Part shown: positions 6,877-14,381 of the stretch, piece after piece
Position numbering within the stretch: position 1 is the first letter of the stretch
Layout: every line of letters begins with the position of its first letter
Program-made: the position numbers and the translations under genes
Source: SKPH01 sp051748565
Lineage (GTDB): Bacteria; Bacillota; Dethiobacteria; DTU022
Reading direction: 5' to 3'
Length of the DNA: 19,401 nucleotides
Assembly (NCBI GenBank): GCA_051748565.1
Contig: JBNJHN010000033.1
Span: 1 to 19,401 of the forward strand
The notes under the pieces: model-generated
Told to the model about the DNA's origin: nothing
The model's input: only the letters and a program-made list of their open reading frames with translations
Database searches by the model: none

Positions 6877-7587
6877 TTAGGTTCTAATTCCACTGCCCAT
6901 TGGTAAACAGAGAGAACCTGCAGAACGGTCTTTTAGCACGGGCTTTTCAACTTTAATAATATCGTAAAAGTCGTTCCATTGCGAGTAGGTAAAACCTTTT
7001 TCCAGGCAAATTTCAACCAGTCTACCCCGGGCACAGATATAATCGCTCCAAGAAGCTCCAAACCGGTCATTGCTGCCGTCACCGATGTAAATAACCGGCA
7101 GTCCTTTGTTTTTCAACTCAACTACATGAGCCGCCTTACAATTTCCGCAAACCGGGCATACGGCATGTGCATGCGGATTGCGAACTTCCAGTTGACCCTT
7201 TCGGTTTATGTATGTATAATTCCTATATATTTTATCGATCTTACCGAGCAGGCCAAAATACTCCAGAACGGGTTCAATATAAAAACCGAATCCATCGCTG
7301 GCAACTATGACCGGGCATTTAGATCCATGGGCAAACTCTAAAAACTTTTCGAAGCCCGGGCGTATTTCCGCCCACTCAAACACTTTTGTGTAAAGCTGAC
7401 CCATATCTGCCGGAAGCAGCTTAACAATATCCTGCAGCCACACCCGGATAGGTATCTTTTTAAGCCTGTATTTACGATTAATTTCCAGAAAATTTTGATC
7501 ACCGAAGTGAGCAGCCAATTCATAAGAAAGATCTCTGGTGGTTATTGTCCCGTCAAAATCCACAATATAAGCTGTATTTACAGTCAT
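6877..7587 (-). CDS. HAD-superfamily phosphatase, MtnX-like
   Basis: A 236-residue phosphohydrolase. HAD motif I is DFDGTIT (10-16, nucleophile Asp10, acid Asp12), motif II is VASDG (95-99) and motif III/IV is GDGSND (169-174). Between them lies a cysteine cluster CPVCGNCK (144-151), which is seen in the MtnX/COG4359 branch. MtnX removes phosphate from a 5-methylthiopentenyl phosphate in methionine salvage, but no other salvage gene is in this window, so another substrate is possible. GGAGGT sits six bases before the ATG. The tail after residue 212 is low in recognisable structure. Family firm, substrate uncertain. Confidence 0.85.
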   Translation of the reverse strand: MTVNTAYIVDFDGTITTRDLSYELAAHFGDQNFLEINRKYRLKKIPIRVWLQDIVKLLPADMGQLYTKVFEWAEIRPGFEKFLEFAHGSKCPVIVASDGFGFYIEPVLEYFGLLGKIDKIYRNYTYINRKGQLEVRNPHAHAVCPVCGNCKAAHVVELKNKGLPVIYIGDGSNDRFGASWSDYICARGRLVEICLEKGFTYSQWNDFYDIIKVEKPVLKDRSAGSLCLPMGSGIRT

Positions 7588-7601
7588 TCTTACCTCCGGT
7601 T

Positions 7602-7631
7602 AAAAATTTGAGCGGCTGATCAACACCGCTC
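7602..7631 (-). terminator. Hairpin with T-run after the asparagine synthase-gph operon
   Basis: On the - strand GAGCGG and CCGCTC pair across a 10-base loop that contains TGATCA, followed by AAATTTTT. It could end transcripts from the phosphatase gene at 7705. It also lies between a possible -10 (TATAAT, 7641-7646) and the ribosome binding site of the MtnX-like gene, so it could instead be a leader structure. The loop is large and the T-run is offset by three A. Confidence 0.5.
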
Positions 7632-7640
7632 CAAAAAAAA

Positions 7641-7646
7641 ATTATA
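7641..7646 (-). promoter_or_regulatory. Possible -10 box for the MtnX-Sir2 genes
   Basis: A perfect TATAAT on the - strand lies about 54 bases before the MtnX-like start, within the 117-base gap. No convincing -35 element was found at 16-18 bases and there is no extended TG, so this rests on six bases alone. The rest of the gap holds only the hairpin at 7602-7631. Confidence 0.25.
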
Positions 7647-7704
7647 ATCCTGATGGAAGTTGAAGATTACCGGCAACCATTTTATCTTGTAACCGTGTCA
7701 CTTT

Positions 7705-8361
7705 TCAATCGAAAAATTCGGCAACATCTTTGGGTTTTTGAGCCAGCATTGCGGCCCCGCTCTTCAATAGTTCTTCTGCAGATCGAAAGCCCCACAAAGC
7801 CCCTACCGGATAAAAACCACCTCTGACAGCAGTTAGCATATCAGTATCGGTGTCACCCAGGTAAACTACCTCCTCCGGTTTCACCATTATTTTCTCAGCT
7901 ATCATTAATGCTCCATAAGGATCGGGTTTGCGGGGTATACCTGACTGTATTCCGCATACTTCTTCAAATTTCCAATCAGGCAGTAATTTATTCACAGTTA
8001 AAACCGCAAATTCATGAGGTTTATTTGAAAATATCGCTTTTGGTAACCGCTTCTCCTCTATTGAATCAAGCATGGCAGGAATCCCGGGGTATGGCCTGGT
8101 ATGGTCCCCCCACCGCCGGGTGTATTCTTCTTTAACTGCATTTACCATATATAAAACATCTTTCTCGCTCTTTATGCTCTCTGCAGGAAAGGCCCGCTTC
8201 ACAAGAATATCTATGCCATCACCGACAAAATAACGGTAACTGGCAACCGGGTGCTCACTTAAACCGTGCTGCCTGAGCACAGCATTCACCGAAAGGGCCA
8301 GGTCTTTCAGGGTATCCAAAAGTGTGCCATCGAGATCAAATATTATCGCTTTGTATCCCAA
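7705..8361 (-). CDS. HAD-family hydrolase, phosphoglycolate phosphatase-like
   Basis: A cytosolic phosphatase of 218 residues. Motif I is FDLDGTLLDT (8-17, Asp9 nucleophile), motif II Ser112 in FSNK, motif III Lys145 in RKPDP, and motif IV GDTDTD (169-174). An alpha-helical cap lies between about 20 and 90. This layout is that of Gph, PpaX and related HAD-IA enzymes; substrate is not determined by sequence. The frame is open to a TTG at 8382 directly abutting the preceding stop, but GGAGGT (8372-8377) is downstream of it. The TTG at 8361 lies ten bases after GGAGGT and gives the typical N terminus MGYKAIIFDLDGT, so I choose it. Co-transcribed with the asparagine synthase. Confidence 0.88.
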   Translation of the reverse strand: MGYKAIIFDLDGTLLDTLKDLALSVNAVLRQHGLSEHPVASYRYFVGDGIDILVKRAFPAESIKSEKDVLYMVNAVKEEYTRRWGDHTRPYPGIPAMLDSIEEKRLPKAIFSNKPHEFAVLTVNKLLPDWKFEEVCGIQSGIPRKPDPYGALMIAEKIMVKPEEVVYLGDTDTDMLTAVRGGFYPVGALWGFRSAEELLKSGAAMLAQKPKDVAEFFD

Positions 8362-8382
8362 AACTGATTTTACCTCCGCCAA

Positions 8383-9840
8383 TTAGCTGGTTTTAGTCCA
8401 GCGACCGACAAGCGGCAGGACCGATTCTGGAAAGTAATCCCTGAAAATACGGTAATAATAAAGTTCTTCTTTGTTTCTTACCGGCACGGGTGACAGCTCG
8501 GATTCCCTGGCAAATTCATTATCGCTAATAGCCTCTTCAGCCACCGCAGAAAGCATATCAGATGAGCCCGATCCCTGATCAAATTGCTGTTTTTCGCGCC
8601 ATGCCACCCTGGAACCTAATTCCTGAACAAAAGCACGCCTCAGTATCCACTTGTCGACCGGTTCATCTTCATCACGGCCATGCAGCTTCCAGTCAAGGGG
8701 AAACTGCTGGACTAACTCAAGCAGGGCCGGTTTGAGGAAAGGAACCCGGCAGTCAAGCCCGTGCGCAGAATTCATCCGGTCTACTCTCTGTAATCCTGTT
8801 TTACTTAAGTTTTTCAGGAATCCTTCAATCTCATCAGTAATCTCCTGTTCGGAACCAAGGGTCTTTAAATAGCTATATCCGGCAAAAATTTCATCAGATC
8901 CTTCTCCGGTCAACATTACCTCACGGCCGTCTAAAGCAGCCTGGCGAGCGGCAATATAGTTTGGTATAGATGAACGCACGTATGCACAATCAAAAGATTC
9001 CAGGTGGTAGATAACTTTGGGTAATACTTTGAGCATTTCATCAAGGTCATATTCATAAACATGAGGCATTGCATCAATGCGCTCAGCTACAATTTTCGCA
9101 TATTCTATATCCTGGCTTCCACTTACACCTACAGTGTAAGTGGAAATCGGATCGGGTGATATCTCGGAAGCAAGGGCGGCAACTACACTGCTATCAAGTC
9201 CACCACTAAGATATACACCAAGATTATCTACTCCCTTAACCCGTTCCTCTACAGCAAGATAAAGGAGGTGGCGCATTTTTTCTTCAGCCTCTTCAAGAGT
9301 GAGATTTTTGTTTTCAATAATCCGTGGCACTTGATAATATTTAACCCAGCCATTTATTTGATCTAAATAGCTGCCCGGAGGGGCTTCCTTGATTGTAACA
9401 TCTAGCTCTACCAGTGCTTTTATTTCCGGAGCGATGTACAGGGTATTGTCTTTTTTAGCATAATAAAGCGGTTTAACTCCAAAGGGATCCCTGGCGACCA
9501 GGTGGCTGCCCCCTTCATTAAAATATGCAATGGCAAATTCTCCTTCGATGCTCTCGAAACAGGAAAGGCCTTCTTGATCAAAAAGATCACAAAACCTGGT
9601 TTCACCTTCACCACCCTGTAAAACCATCCCTTCCTCTTCAGAAAACACCATGTAGCCATCCAGTGCTGCGGAAGCATCACTTTCATTATCAGAAGCAGAG
9701 CTGCTCATAATTGCAATACCGCAACCCTCTTCGTCTGTCTGTAACCCTTTGCAGGTTCCCCTGAACTTAACTCTTTCTATAAGCGGTTCCATATCGGCCG
9801 CCTCACTTTTTTTGCCGAATATTGCAACTAACCCGGACAT
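8383..9840 (-). CDS. Asparagine synthase-like protein with degenerate glutaminase domain
   Basis: AsnB-type protein of 485 residues that would make asparagine from aspartate and ATP. The C-terminal synthetase domain is intact: PP-loop LSGGLDSS (211-218), LTGEGSDEIFAGY (310-322), HGLDCRVPF (360-368), RRAF (401-404). The N-terminal glutaminase domain is not. It begins MSGLVAIFG, so Ser2 stands where the nucleophile Cys of the MCGI start should be. HRGPD is FRGTC, NGEIYN has become DGYMVF, and the domain is short. The late part, ARDPFGVKPLYY (116-127), is kept. Ammonia-dependent synthesis is the likely consequence. The ATG at 9840 follows AGGAG at nine bases; an in-frame TTG at 9849 lacks one. 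The substrate could also be another acid. Confidence 0.9.
   Translation of the reverse strand: MSGLVAIFGKKSEAADMEPLIERVKFRGTCKGLQTDEEGCGIAIMSSSASDNESDASAALDGYMVFSEEEGMVLQGGEGETRFCDLFDQEGLSCFESIEGEFAIAYFNEGGSHLVARDPFGVKPLYYAKKDNTLYIAPEIKALVELDVTIKEAPPGSYLDQINGWVKYYQVPRIIENKNLTLEEAEEKMRHLLYLAVEERVKGVDNLGVYLSGGLDSSVVAALASEISPDPISTYTVGVSGSQDIEYAKIVAERIDAMPHVYEYDLDEMLKVLPKVIYHLESFDCAYVRSSIPNYIAARQAALDGREVMLTGEGSDEIFAGYSYLKTLGSEQEITDEIEGFLKNLSKTGLQRVDRMNSAHGLDCRVPFLKPALLELVQQFPLDWKLHGRDEDEPVDKWILRRAFVQELGSRVAWREKQQFDQGSGSSDMLSAVAEEAISDNEFARESELSPVPVRNKEELYYYRIFRDYFPESVLPLVGRWTKTS
9117..9145. repeat. Perfect 12-bp inverted repeat inside the asparagine synthase gene
   Basis: TTCCACTTACAC (9117-9128) and GTGTAAGTGGAA (9134-9145) are exact reverse complements separated by five bases. 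They encode the stretch STYTVGVSGS of the synthetase domain. In the mRNA this would be a 12-pair hairpin in the middle of the reading frame. No T-run follows it on either strand. Confidence 0.9.
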
Positions 9841-9868
9841 ACAAATCAACTCCTATGAATTATTTGTT

Positions 9869-9884
9869 TTCTGGCAAACCAGAA
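9869..9884 (-). other. Small hairpin in the asparagine synthase mRNA leader
   Basis: TTCTGG and CCAGAA pair perfectly around a four-base loop. Given the promoter at 9897-9925, the hairpin would lie at about +6 to +21 of the transcript and about 30 bases before the start codon, just ahead of AGGAG. It may stabilise the 5' end. It is too short for a T-box. Confidence 0.4.
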
Positions 9885-9896
9885 GACTACTCTACA

Positions 9897-9925
9897 ACTA
9901 TAGCACATTTGGAGGGATTTGTAAA
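9897..9925 (-). promoter_or_regulatory. Sigma-A-type promoter for asparagine synthase-gph
   Basis: On the - strand TTTACA (five of six to the -35 consensus) is separated by exactly 17 bases from TATAGT (five of six to the -10 consensus), which also carries an extended TG-N. The transcript would start near 9890 and give a leader of about 50 bases. It lies in the 173-base gap before the gene, downstream of the electron-transfer subunit; no good terminator for that upstream operon was seen. Confidence 0.75.
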
Positions 9926-10013
9926 AAATTGGTGAGGCAAAGCGGCGTTTTTATTTAATATTACCAATTATTCAGTTTATATGAATACTGTTAATACCGA
10001 ACCGATTCTATGC

Positions 10014-10667
10014 TTATTTTGCCTTTTCTTTATAATAGAGAGCGCCAACCGGACAGGCATCGACACAGAAAGTACACTGAGTGCAAATTGATTCCGCCAG
10101 GGGTAAATCTTTAAAAGTTGTAACTATACGATTAATACCTCGATTGGTAAATCCGATAGCCCCGACTTTCGCCATTTCCCTGTCGGCCCAGATGCACTGG
10201 CCGCAGAGAACGCAGCGGCTGCGATCAAAAGCAAACTTTTCAGGGCTATCATCCAATTCAAAATCTCTTACTATAGTTTTAAAGCGGTCATGACGAAGTT
10301 TGATACCGCGCTTCCTGGCGATAGTCTGCAGGGCACAGTTACGGTTAGCCGGGCACTCACGGCATTTAAGGTTATGGTCAGAAAGGATCAGTTCAAAAGC
10401 AGTTTTAACCAGGCGATCTACCCGAGCACTCCTGGTATTCACATCCATACCTTCACTGACGGGAGTTGTGCAGGATGTAACCGGGTGCGAAACACCCTTA
10501 ATTTCGACAAAACATAATCTGCAGCTGGCATTTGGTCTTTTTTCTTCTTTAATTGCACAAAGGTGAGGTATATAGATATCATTATCCAGGGCTGTCCAGA
10601 GCAGCTTATCCCCGGCTCGGGCCTTAATTCGGCGGCCGTCTATGGTCAGTTTTACGGATTCACTCAT
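10014..10667 (-). CDS. NuoG/HoxU-like iron-sulfur electron-transfer subunit
   Basis: A 217-residue soluble iron-sulfur protein matching the N-terminal part of NuoG, HoxU and the electron-transfer arm of [FeFe]-hydrogenase HydA. It has a [2Fe-2S] ferredoxin domain (Cys37, Cys49, Cys52, Cys66), the His-Cys3 [4Fe-4S] motif (His98, Cys102, Cys105, Cys111), then two ferredoxin-type motifs. The last is intact (Cys195, 198, 201, 205); the other reads CVLCGQCIWAD, with Asp162 in place of the fourth cysteine. The H-cluster or molybdopterin domain that often follows is absent. It overlaps the NuoF-like gene by 4 bases (ATGA). It probably passes electrons between the flavoprotein and an acceptor encoded elsewhere. 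Confidence 0.9.
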   Translation of the reverse strand: MSESVKLTIDGRRIKARAGDKLLWTALDNDIYIPHLCAIKEEKRPNASCRLCFVEIKGVSHPVTSCTTPVSEGMDVNTRSARVDRLVKTAFELILSDHNLKCRECPANRNCALQTIARKRGIKLRHDRFKTIVRDFELDDSPEKFAFDRSRCVLCGQCIWADREMAKVGAIGFTNRGINRIVTTFKDLPLAESICTQCTFCVDACPVGALYYKEKAK

Positions 10668-12574
10668 TTTGACTTTTTCTCCTTTTCAGGAGGTAAAACC
10701 GGGGGTGAAAGTTTTACCACTGCGTTATATTCTGTTGGACAGGCTTTACGGCAGTTATCACATTTAACACACTTTTCCTGGTCTATTTCTTTTAAACCAT
10801 CATCCCGGGTAAAAATAGCTTCAGTAGGACAGCTGCCCACGCAAACGTTACAAAGCTTACTGCACTTCGGTGGTTCAATATAATAAAGAATTAAATCACG
10901 ACAGACCAGGGCCGGGCAGCGGCCTTCTTCAATATGAGCCTTATATTCATCGCGAAAATACCTGAGGGTTGTCAGAATAGGATTGGGAGCTGTTCGGCCC
11001 AGGTTGCAAAGTGAACCGTCGCGGACATCTTCTGCCAGTTCTTTCAGTAACTTCAGTGTTTCGCCGTCACCTTTTCCTTTTGTTATATCAACAAGAATAT
11101 CGAGTAAATGCTTCGTACCGATACGGCAAAATGTACATTTTCCACAGGATTCGTGCTGGGTAAATTCAAGGAAATAGCGGGAAACTGCAACCATACAATC
11201 ATCTTGATCCATGACAACCAACCCGCCTGAACCCATTATGGCTCCCGCTTCATGCAATGAATCAAAGTCGATTGGCACATCGAGGGCAGACTCAGGCAGA
11301 CAACCTCCTGAAGGGCCACCAATCTGAACAGCCTTGAAATCCCTGTTGTTGGGCAGCCCATCTCCAACATCGTAGATAAGCTGGCGCAGAGTTGTACCCA
11401 TAGGCACCTCTACAAGGCCGGTGTTAACTACTTTTCCCACCAGTGAAAAAACTGCAGTACCGGGGCTTTCTTCCGTGCCGATGTCTTTAAACCAATCAGC
11501 ACCATGGCGAATAATCATTGGAACAAAGGCAAATGTTTTTACATTATTAAGCACGGTCGGCCTGCTGCGGAAACCATGGCTTGCCAGGCGGGGCGGCCTG
11601 CTTTCAGGCATACCCATTTTCCCCTCCATTGAGCTAACAAGAGCGGTAGCTTCGCCGCAGACAAATGCTCCCGATCCCTGGAAAATTTCGAGGTTAAAGC
11701 TAAAGTCAGTACCGAGAATTGATGACCCGAGCAGACCTTTTTTACGGGCCTGATCAATTGCCTCCTGCACGTGCCTGACTGCACGGGGATATTCAGCCCG
11801 AATATAAATATACCCCTGCCCGGACCCTATTGTGTAGGCGCAGAGAATCATCCCTTCGATAACCATATGGGGGTCTGACTCCAGGATACTGCGATCCATA
11901 AAGGCACCCGGATCCCCTTCATCAGCATTACAGATAACATATTTTTCATCCCCGCCTGAGTTAAGGCATGCTTCCCATTTACGCCCGGCCGGAAAACCGG
12001 CCCCCCCACGGCCCCGCAGGTTTGATGCATCTATTTCTTTCAGGACATCATCCGGGTTATGGGTTAAAGCTTCGGCTAAAGCACTGTAACCTTCCCGGTC
12101 GATATAACTATCTATATCACGAACATCTATATAACCACAATTTTTTAAAATCAATTTCTCTTCATACACTCCACGCGGGAAATCCTCGAAGGTGGGAAAT
12201 ATATCATTTCGCTCAAGAGCAGCCAGAGCATATTCATACGAAGGGTCGTCCCCTTTCAGAAAATCTTCCACCAGTCGATGGACAAGTCCTTCATCAAGGT
12301 AACCGTAACAAACGGGCGCAAAACCGGGTTTGGAAATAATAGCCAGCGGTTCTGCATAACAGTGCCCGATACAACCCACCTCGACAATATCAACATCGAG
12401 ATTTTTTTCTTTAATTTCACGGGCAAAATCTTCTTTGATTTTTAAAGCCCCTGCAGCAACACCACAGGTGGCTGTTCCAATTAACACCTGGGGTTTGCTA
12501 TTTCTAGACTCAGCCCGGACTTTTGCCTCTTCCCGCATAACCCGGTAAAGTTCAAGGGGGTTCTGTTTACCCAT
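10664..12574 (-). CDS. NuoF/HydB-like NADH-binding flavoprotein subunit
   Basis: A 636-residue diaphorase subunit of bifurcating-hydrogenase or formate-dehydrogenase type. An N-terminal thioredoxin-like [2Fe-2S] domain has Cys37, Cys68 and Cys72. The NuoF core carries the NADH/FMN motifs RGRGGAGFPAGRKW (187-200), NADEGDPGAF (216-225) and CGEATALVSSMEG (306-318). The N3-type [4Fe-4S] ligands are Cys477, 480, 483 and 523. A C-terminal double ferredoxin domain has Cys571/575/578/582, spaced C-x3-C rather than the usual C-x2-C in the first pair, and Cys602/605/608/612. It oxidises or reduces NAD(P)H at FMN and wires electrons to iron-sulfur partners. Start overlaps the NuoE-like stop by one base (TAATG). 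Confidence 0.93.
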   Translation of the reverse strand: MGKQNPLELYRVMREEAKVRAESRNSKPQVLIGTATCGVAAGALKIKEDFAREIKEKNLDVDIVEVGCIGHCYAEPLAIISKPGFAPVCYGYLDEGLVHRLVEDFLKGDDPSYEYALAALERNDIFPTFEDFPRGVYEEKLILKNCGYIDVRDIDSYIDREGYSALAEALTHNPDDVLKEIDASNLRGRGGAGFPAGRKWEACLNSGGDEKYVICNADEGDPGAFMDRSILESDPHMVIEGMILCAYTIGSGQGYIYIRAEYPRAVRHVQEAIDQARKKGLLGSSILGTDFSFNLEIFQGSGAFVCGEATALVSSMEGKMGMPESRPPRLASHGFRSRPTVLNNVKTFAFVPMIIRHGADWFKDIGTEESPGTAVFSLVGKVVNTGLVEVPMGTTLRQLIYDVGDGLPNNRDFKAVQIGGPSGGCLPESALDVPIDFDSLHEAGAIMGSGGLVVMDQDDCMVAVSRYFLEFTQHESCGKCTFCRIGTKHLLDILVDITKGKGDGETLKLLKELAEDVRDGSLCNLGRTAPNPILTTLRYFRDEYKAHIEEGRCPALVCRDLILYYIEPPKCSKLCNVCVGSCPTEAIFTRDDGLKEIDQEKCVKCDNCRKACPTEYNAVVKLSPPVLPPEKEKKSK

Positions 12575-13113
12575 TATTGCCCGCTCTCCTCTTTTTCCGG
12601 CTGCTGTTCTTTTTTGTCTTTTCCATTTGCTTCATTCAGGGCAAGCATTATTCCATCAACCCTGGTCGGGGTTACTTTTCCTTCCACCTGATCGTCTACT
12701 ACCACTACAGGAGCCATAGTACAGCAGCCCACACAGGCTACCCGCTCCAGGCTGTAAAGACGATCCAAGCTGGTTTCCCCTTCCTTGATTTCCATCCTGC
12801 GTTCAAAAGATTCCAGGGTAATATCGCCACCAACCATGTAGCAGGCAGTACCAAGACAGACTTTAACCTGGTGCTTGCCGGGTGGATTAAGTCGAAACTG
12901 GTTATAAAAAGTTGCCAGGCCATAAACATCTGCAGCAGGCACATTAGTATTTTCGGCAATCTTTTCCATTGCCAGGGCAGGAAGATAGCCCAGTTTAGCC
13001 TGAACTTTTTGTAATATGGGAATTAGATTTTCACGTTTTTTGGAATTGGCAGAGAGTACTTCATCGACACAGGCAAGGATTTGCTCCTTCTCACCTTCCA
13101 GTAGCTGCAACAA
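12574..13113 (-). CDS. NuoE-like [2Fe-2S] subunit
   Basis: A 179-residue thioredoxin-fold subunit of the NuoE/HydC family. An N-terminal helical region (about 1-80, with YGLATFYNQFRL at 64-75) precedes the cluster domain with ligands Cys86, Cys91, Cys127 and Cys131 in VCLGTAC and VACVGCC. The last 17 residues are a charged, probably disordered tail. It pairs with the NuoF-like subunit encoded next. The start is TTG at 13113, six bases after AGGAG; no ATG in frame fits. It is first in a three-gene operon with its own promoter. Confidence 0.92.
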   Translation of the reverse strand: MLQLLEGEKEQILACVDEVLSANSKKRENLIPILQKVQAKLGYLPALAMEKIAENTNVPAADVYGLATFYNQFRLNPPGKHQVKVCLGTACYMVGGDITLESFERRMEIKEGETSLDRLYSLERVACVGCCTMAPVVVVDDQVEGKVTPTRVDGIMLALNEANGKDKKEQQPEKEESGQ

Positions 13114-13157
13114 TTACATCTCCTTAGATAAATCTTGAGGTTTATCACATCTTTATC

Positions 13158-13166
13158 ATTATAACA
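13158..13166 (-). promoter_or_regulatory. Extended -10 promoter for the NuoE-NuoF-NuoG' operon
   Basis: The - strand reads TGTTATAAT, a perfect -10 hexamer with extended TG-N, about 45 bases before the TTG start at 13113. The -35 region at 17 bases is weak. It sits in a 149-base gap after the NAD kinase-like gene, where no strong terminator is visible (only an AT-rich imperfect palindrome near 13227-13249). The operon is therefore probably initiated here, with possible read-through from the lipoate/glycine block. Confidence 0.6.
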
Positions 13167-13262
13167 CAATTTTTGATCAACATATCTAAGGGTTTTAAGG
13201 ATAAAATTCAAGGAACAGGGTTTAGAATGTAACAAATTAAATAACATTTTTACACAGCAGGA

Positions 13263-14381
13263 TTAGGATTTTACCCGATAAATCAGTTCTTCTTTATAAC
13301 CTGTAACTACTTTTAGATAACCTTTGAGCATTTCATTTATTTCATCATTTCCGGTATCAACAAGCAGATGGCCATATTCCAGTGAAAGCACCTTTTCCCT
13401 GGTTGCCACTACGACGATATTCTCTTTCCCAACCTGACTAATCACTTCAGCGCTGATCTGCTGGTTGCCCCGACCAAATATGTATCCCTGCCCACCAATA
13501 ACAGTAACAATAATACACGCCTTTTTGTCCCTGATGAATTCGAGTATCTGCTTTTCGGTTACATCTGCTGCCAAAAGTTTGCCATTTAAGACAACATCGA
13601 CACCAAGAAGCGTATTTGCAAGCCCGAGCCTCTTCATAATAGGGCCGGTAGTCGATCCCGGCCCGATAATATAAATTACATTCTGCTCCATTTTTTCAAC
13701 AACCTGCTCGGCTATCGCTTCAAGGACAGATTCTTCCGAACCGACTCCTCCAATTTTCAGATGCTGCATCAAATCTCCTGCACAGGGCACCAACAAATAG
13801 CCATAAAGGCGTGCTGAAAGACGGCCTTTCCGAAAAGCATCCTCATCAATATCCATCACCTCAGCATGCCGCAGGGGCAGGCTTCCTTCCTGGAGAAACA
13901 TCTTTGCCAGTTCACCTGCATTGCGGGGTGTCGTGGCGTATACTGCCGAATGTATTTTGACCCCGGTCGGAATACCGATAACCGGAAAGGCTTCACTGTC
14001 ACCAAGAACATTATATATATTGCGGGCGGTCCCGTCTCCGCCTGCAAACAAGATCAGGTCAACATTTTTTTTCGACATTTCCCGGACCGCTTTCTCGGTG
14101 TCGGCTGCAGTAGTTGGCTCGCTTATACTTTCAATTAATTGCGGCTCGAAACCGCAGTGCAGGGCAGTTTCCTCACCCATGGATCCAGGACAGGTAATCA
14201 GCTCCAGCTGATCTTTTATTGCCGCTAACACCCGGATCGTCTGGGCAGCTTTGGCTGCTGATTCTGGGCAGGCTCCCATAGACCTTGCTTTTTCCACAAT
14301 TTCAGGGCCGTCTGTTCCTTTGAGGCCAACTTTTCCACCCATCCCGGCTATAGGGTTTACAATTAAGCCTATCTTTTTCAT
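13263..14381 (-). CDS. ATP-NAD kinase-like protein (COG3199 group)
   Basis: A 372-residue protein with the NAD-kinase/diacylglycerol-kinase fold. The N terminus reads IGLIVNPIAGMGG (4-16), the key motif is FAGGDGTARN (112-121), and GIPTGVKIHSAVYA (136-149) follows; this is the longer COG3199 type rather than the standard 270-300-residue PpnK. Members are often found beside acetoin or 2-oxoacid dehydrogenase genes (AcoX), and their biochemistry is less settled than that of PpnK. The ATG overlaps the Lpd stop by 4 bases, so it is co-translated with dihydrolipoamide dehydrogenase. It may phosphorylate NAD or bind it as a regulator. Confidence 0.85.
   Translation of the reverse strand: MKKIGLIVNPIAGMGGKVGLKGTDGPEIVEKARSMGACPESAAKAAQTIRVLAAIKDQLELITCPGSMGEETALHCGFEPQLIESISEPTTAADTEKAVREMSKKNVDLILFAGGDGTARNIYNVLGDSEAFPVIGIPTGVKIHSAVYATTPRNAGELAKMFLQEGSLPLRHAEVMDIDEDAFRKGRLSARLYGYLLVPCAGDLMQHLKIGGVGSEESVLEAIAEQVVEKMEQNVIYIIGPGSTTGPIMKRLGLANTLLGVDVVLNGKLLAADVTEKQILEFIRDKKACIIVTVIGGQGYIFGRGNQQISAEVISQVGKENIVVVATREKVLSLEYGHLLVDTGNDEINEMLKGYLKVVTGYKEELIYRVKS

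Noticed and set aside
9850..9890. T-box leader for the asparagine synthase gene
   Set aside because: The predicted leader is only about 50 bases with a single six-pair hairpin; there is no room for specifier loop, T-box sequence and terminator.
9960..10013. Terminator for the NuoEFG'-like operon
   Set aside because: Only an AT-rich six-pair stem (TATTCA/TGAATA) was found, without a T-run on the - strand.
11968..12339. 123-codon + strand frame opposite the NuoF-like gene
   Set aside because: Composition rich in His and Pro, no motif, and entirely within a well-supported gene on the opposite strand.
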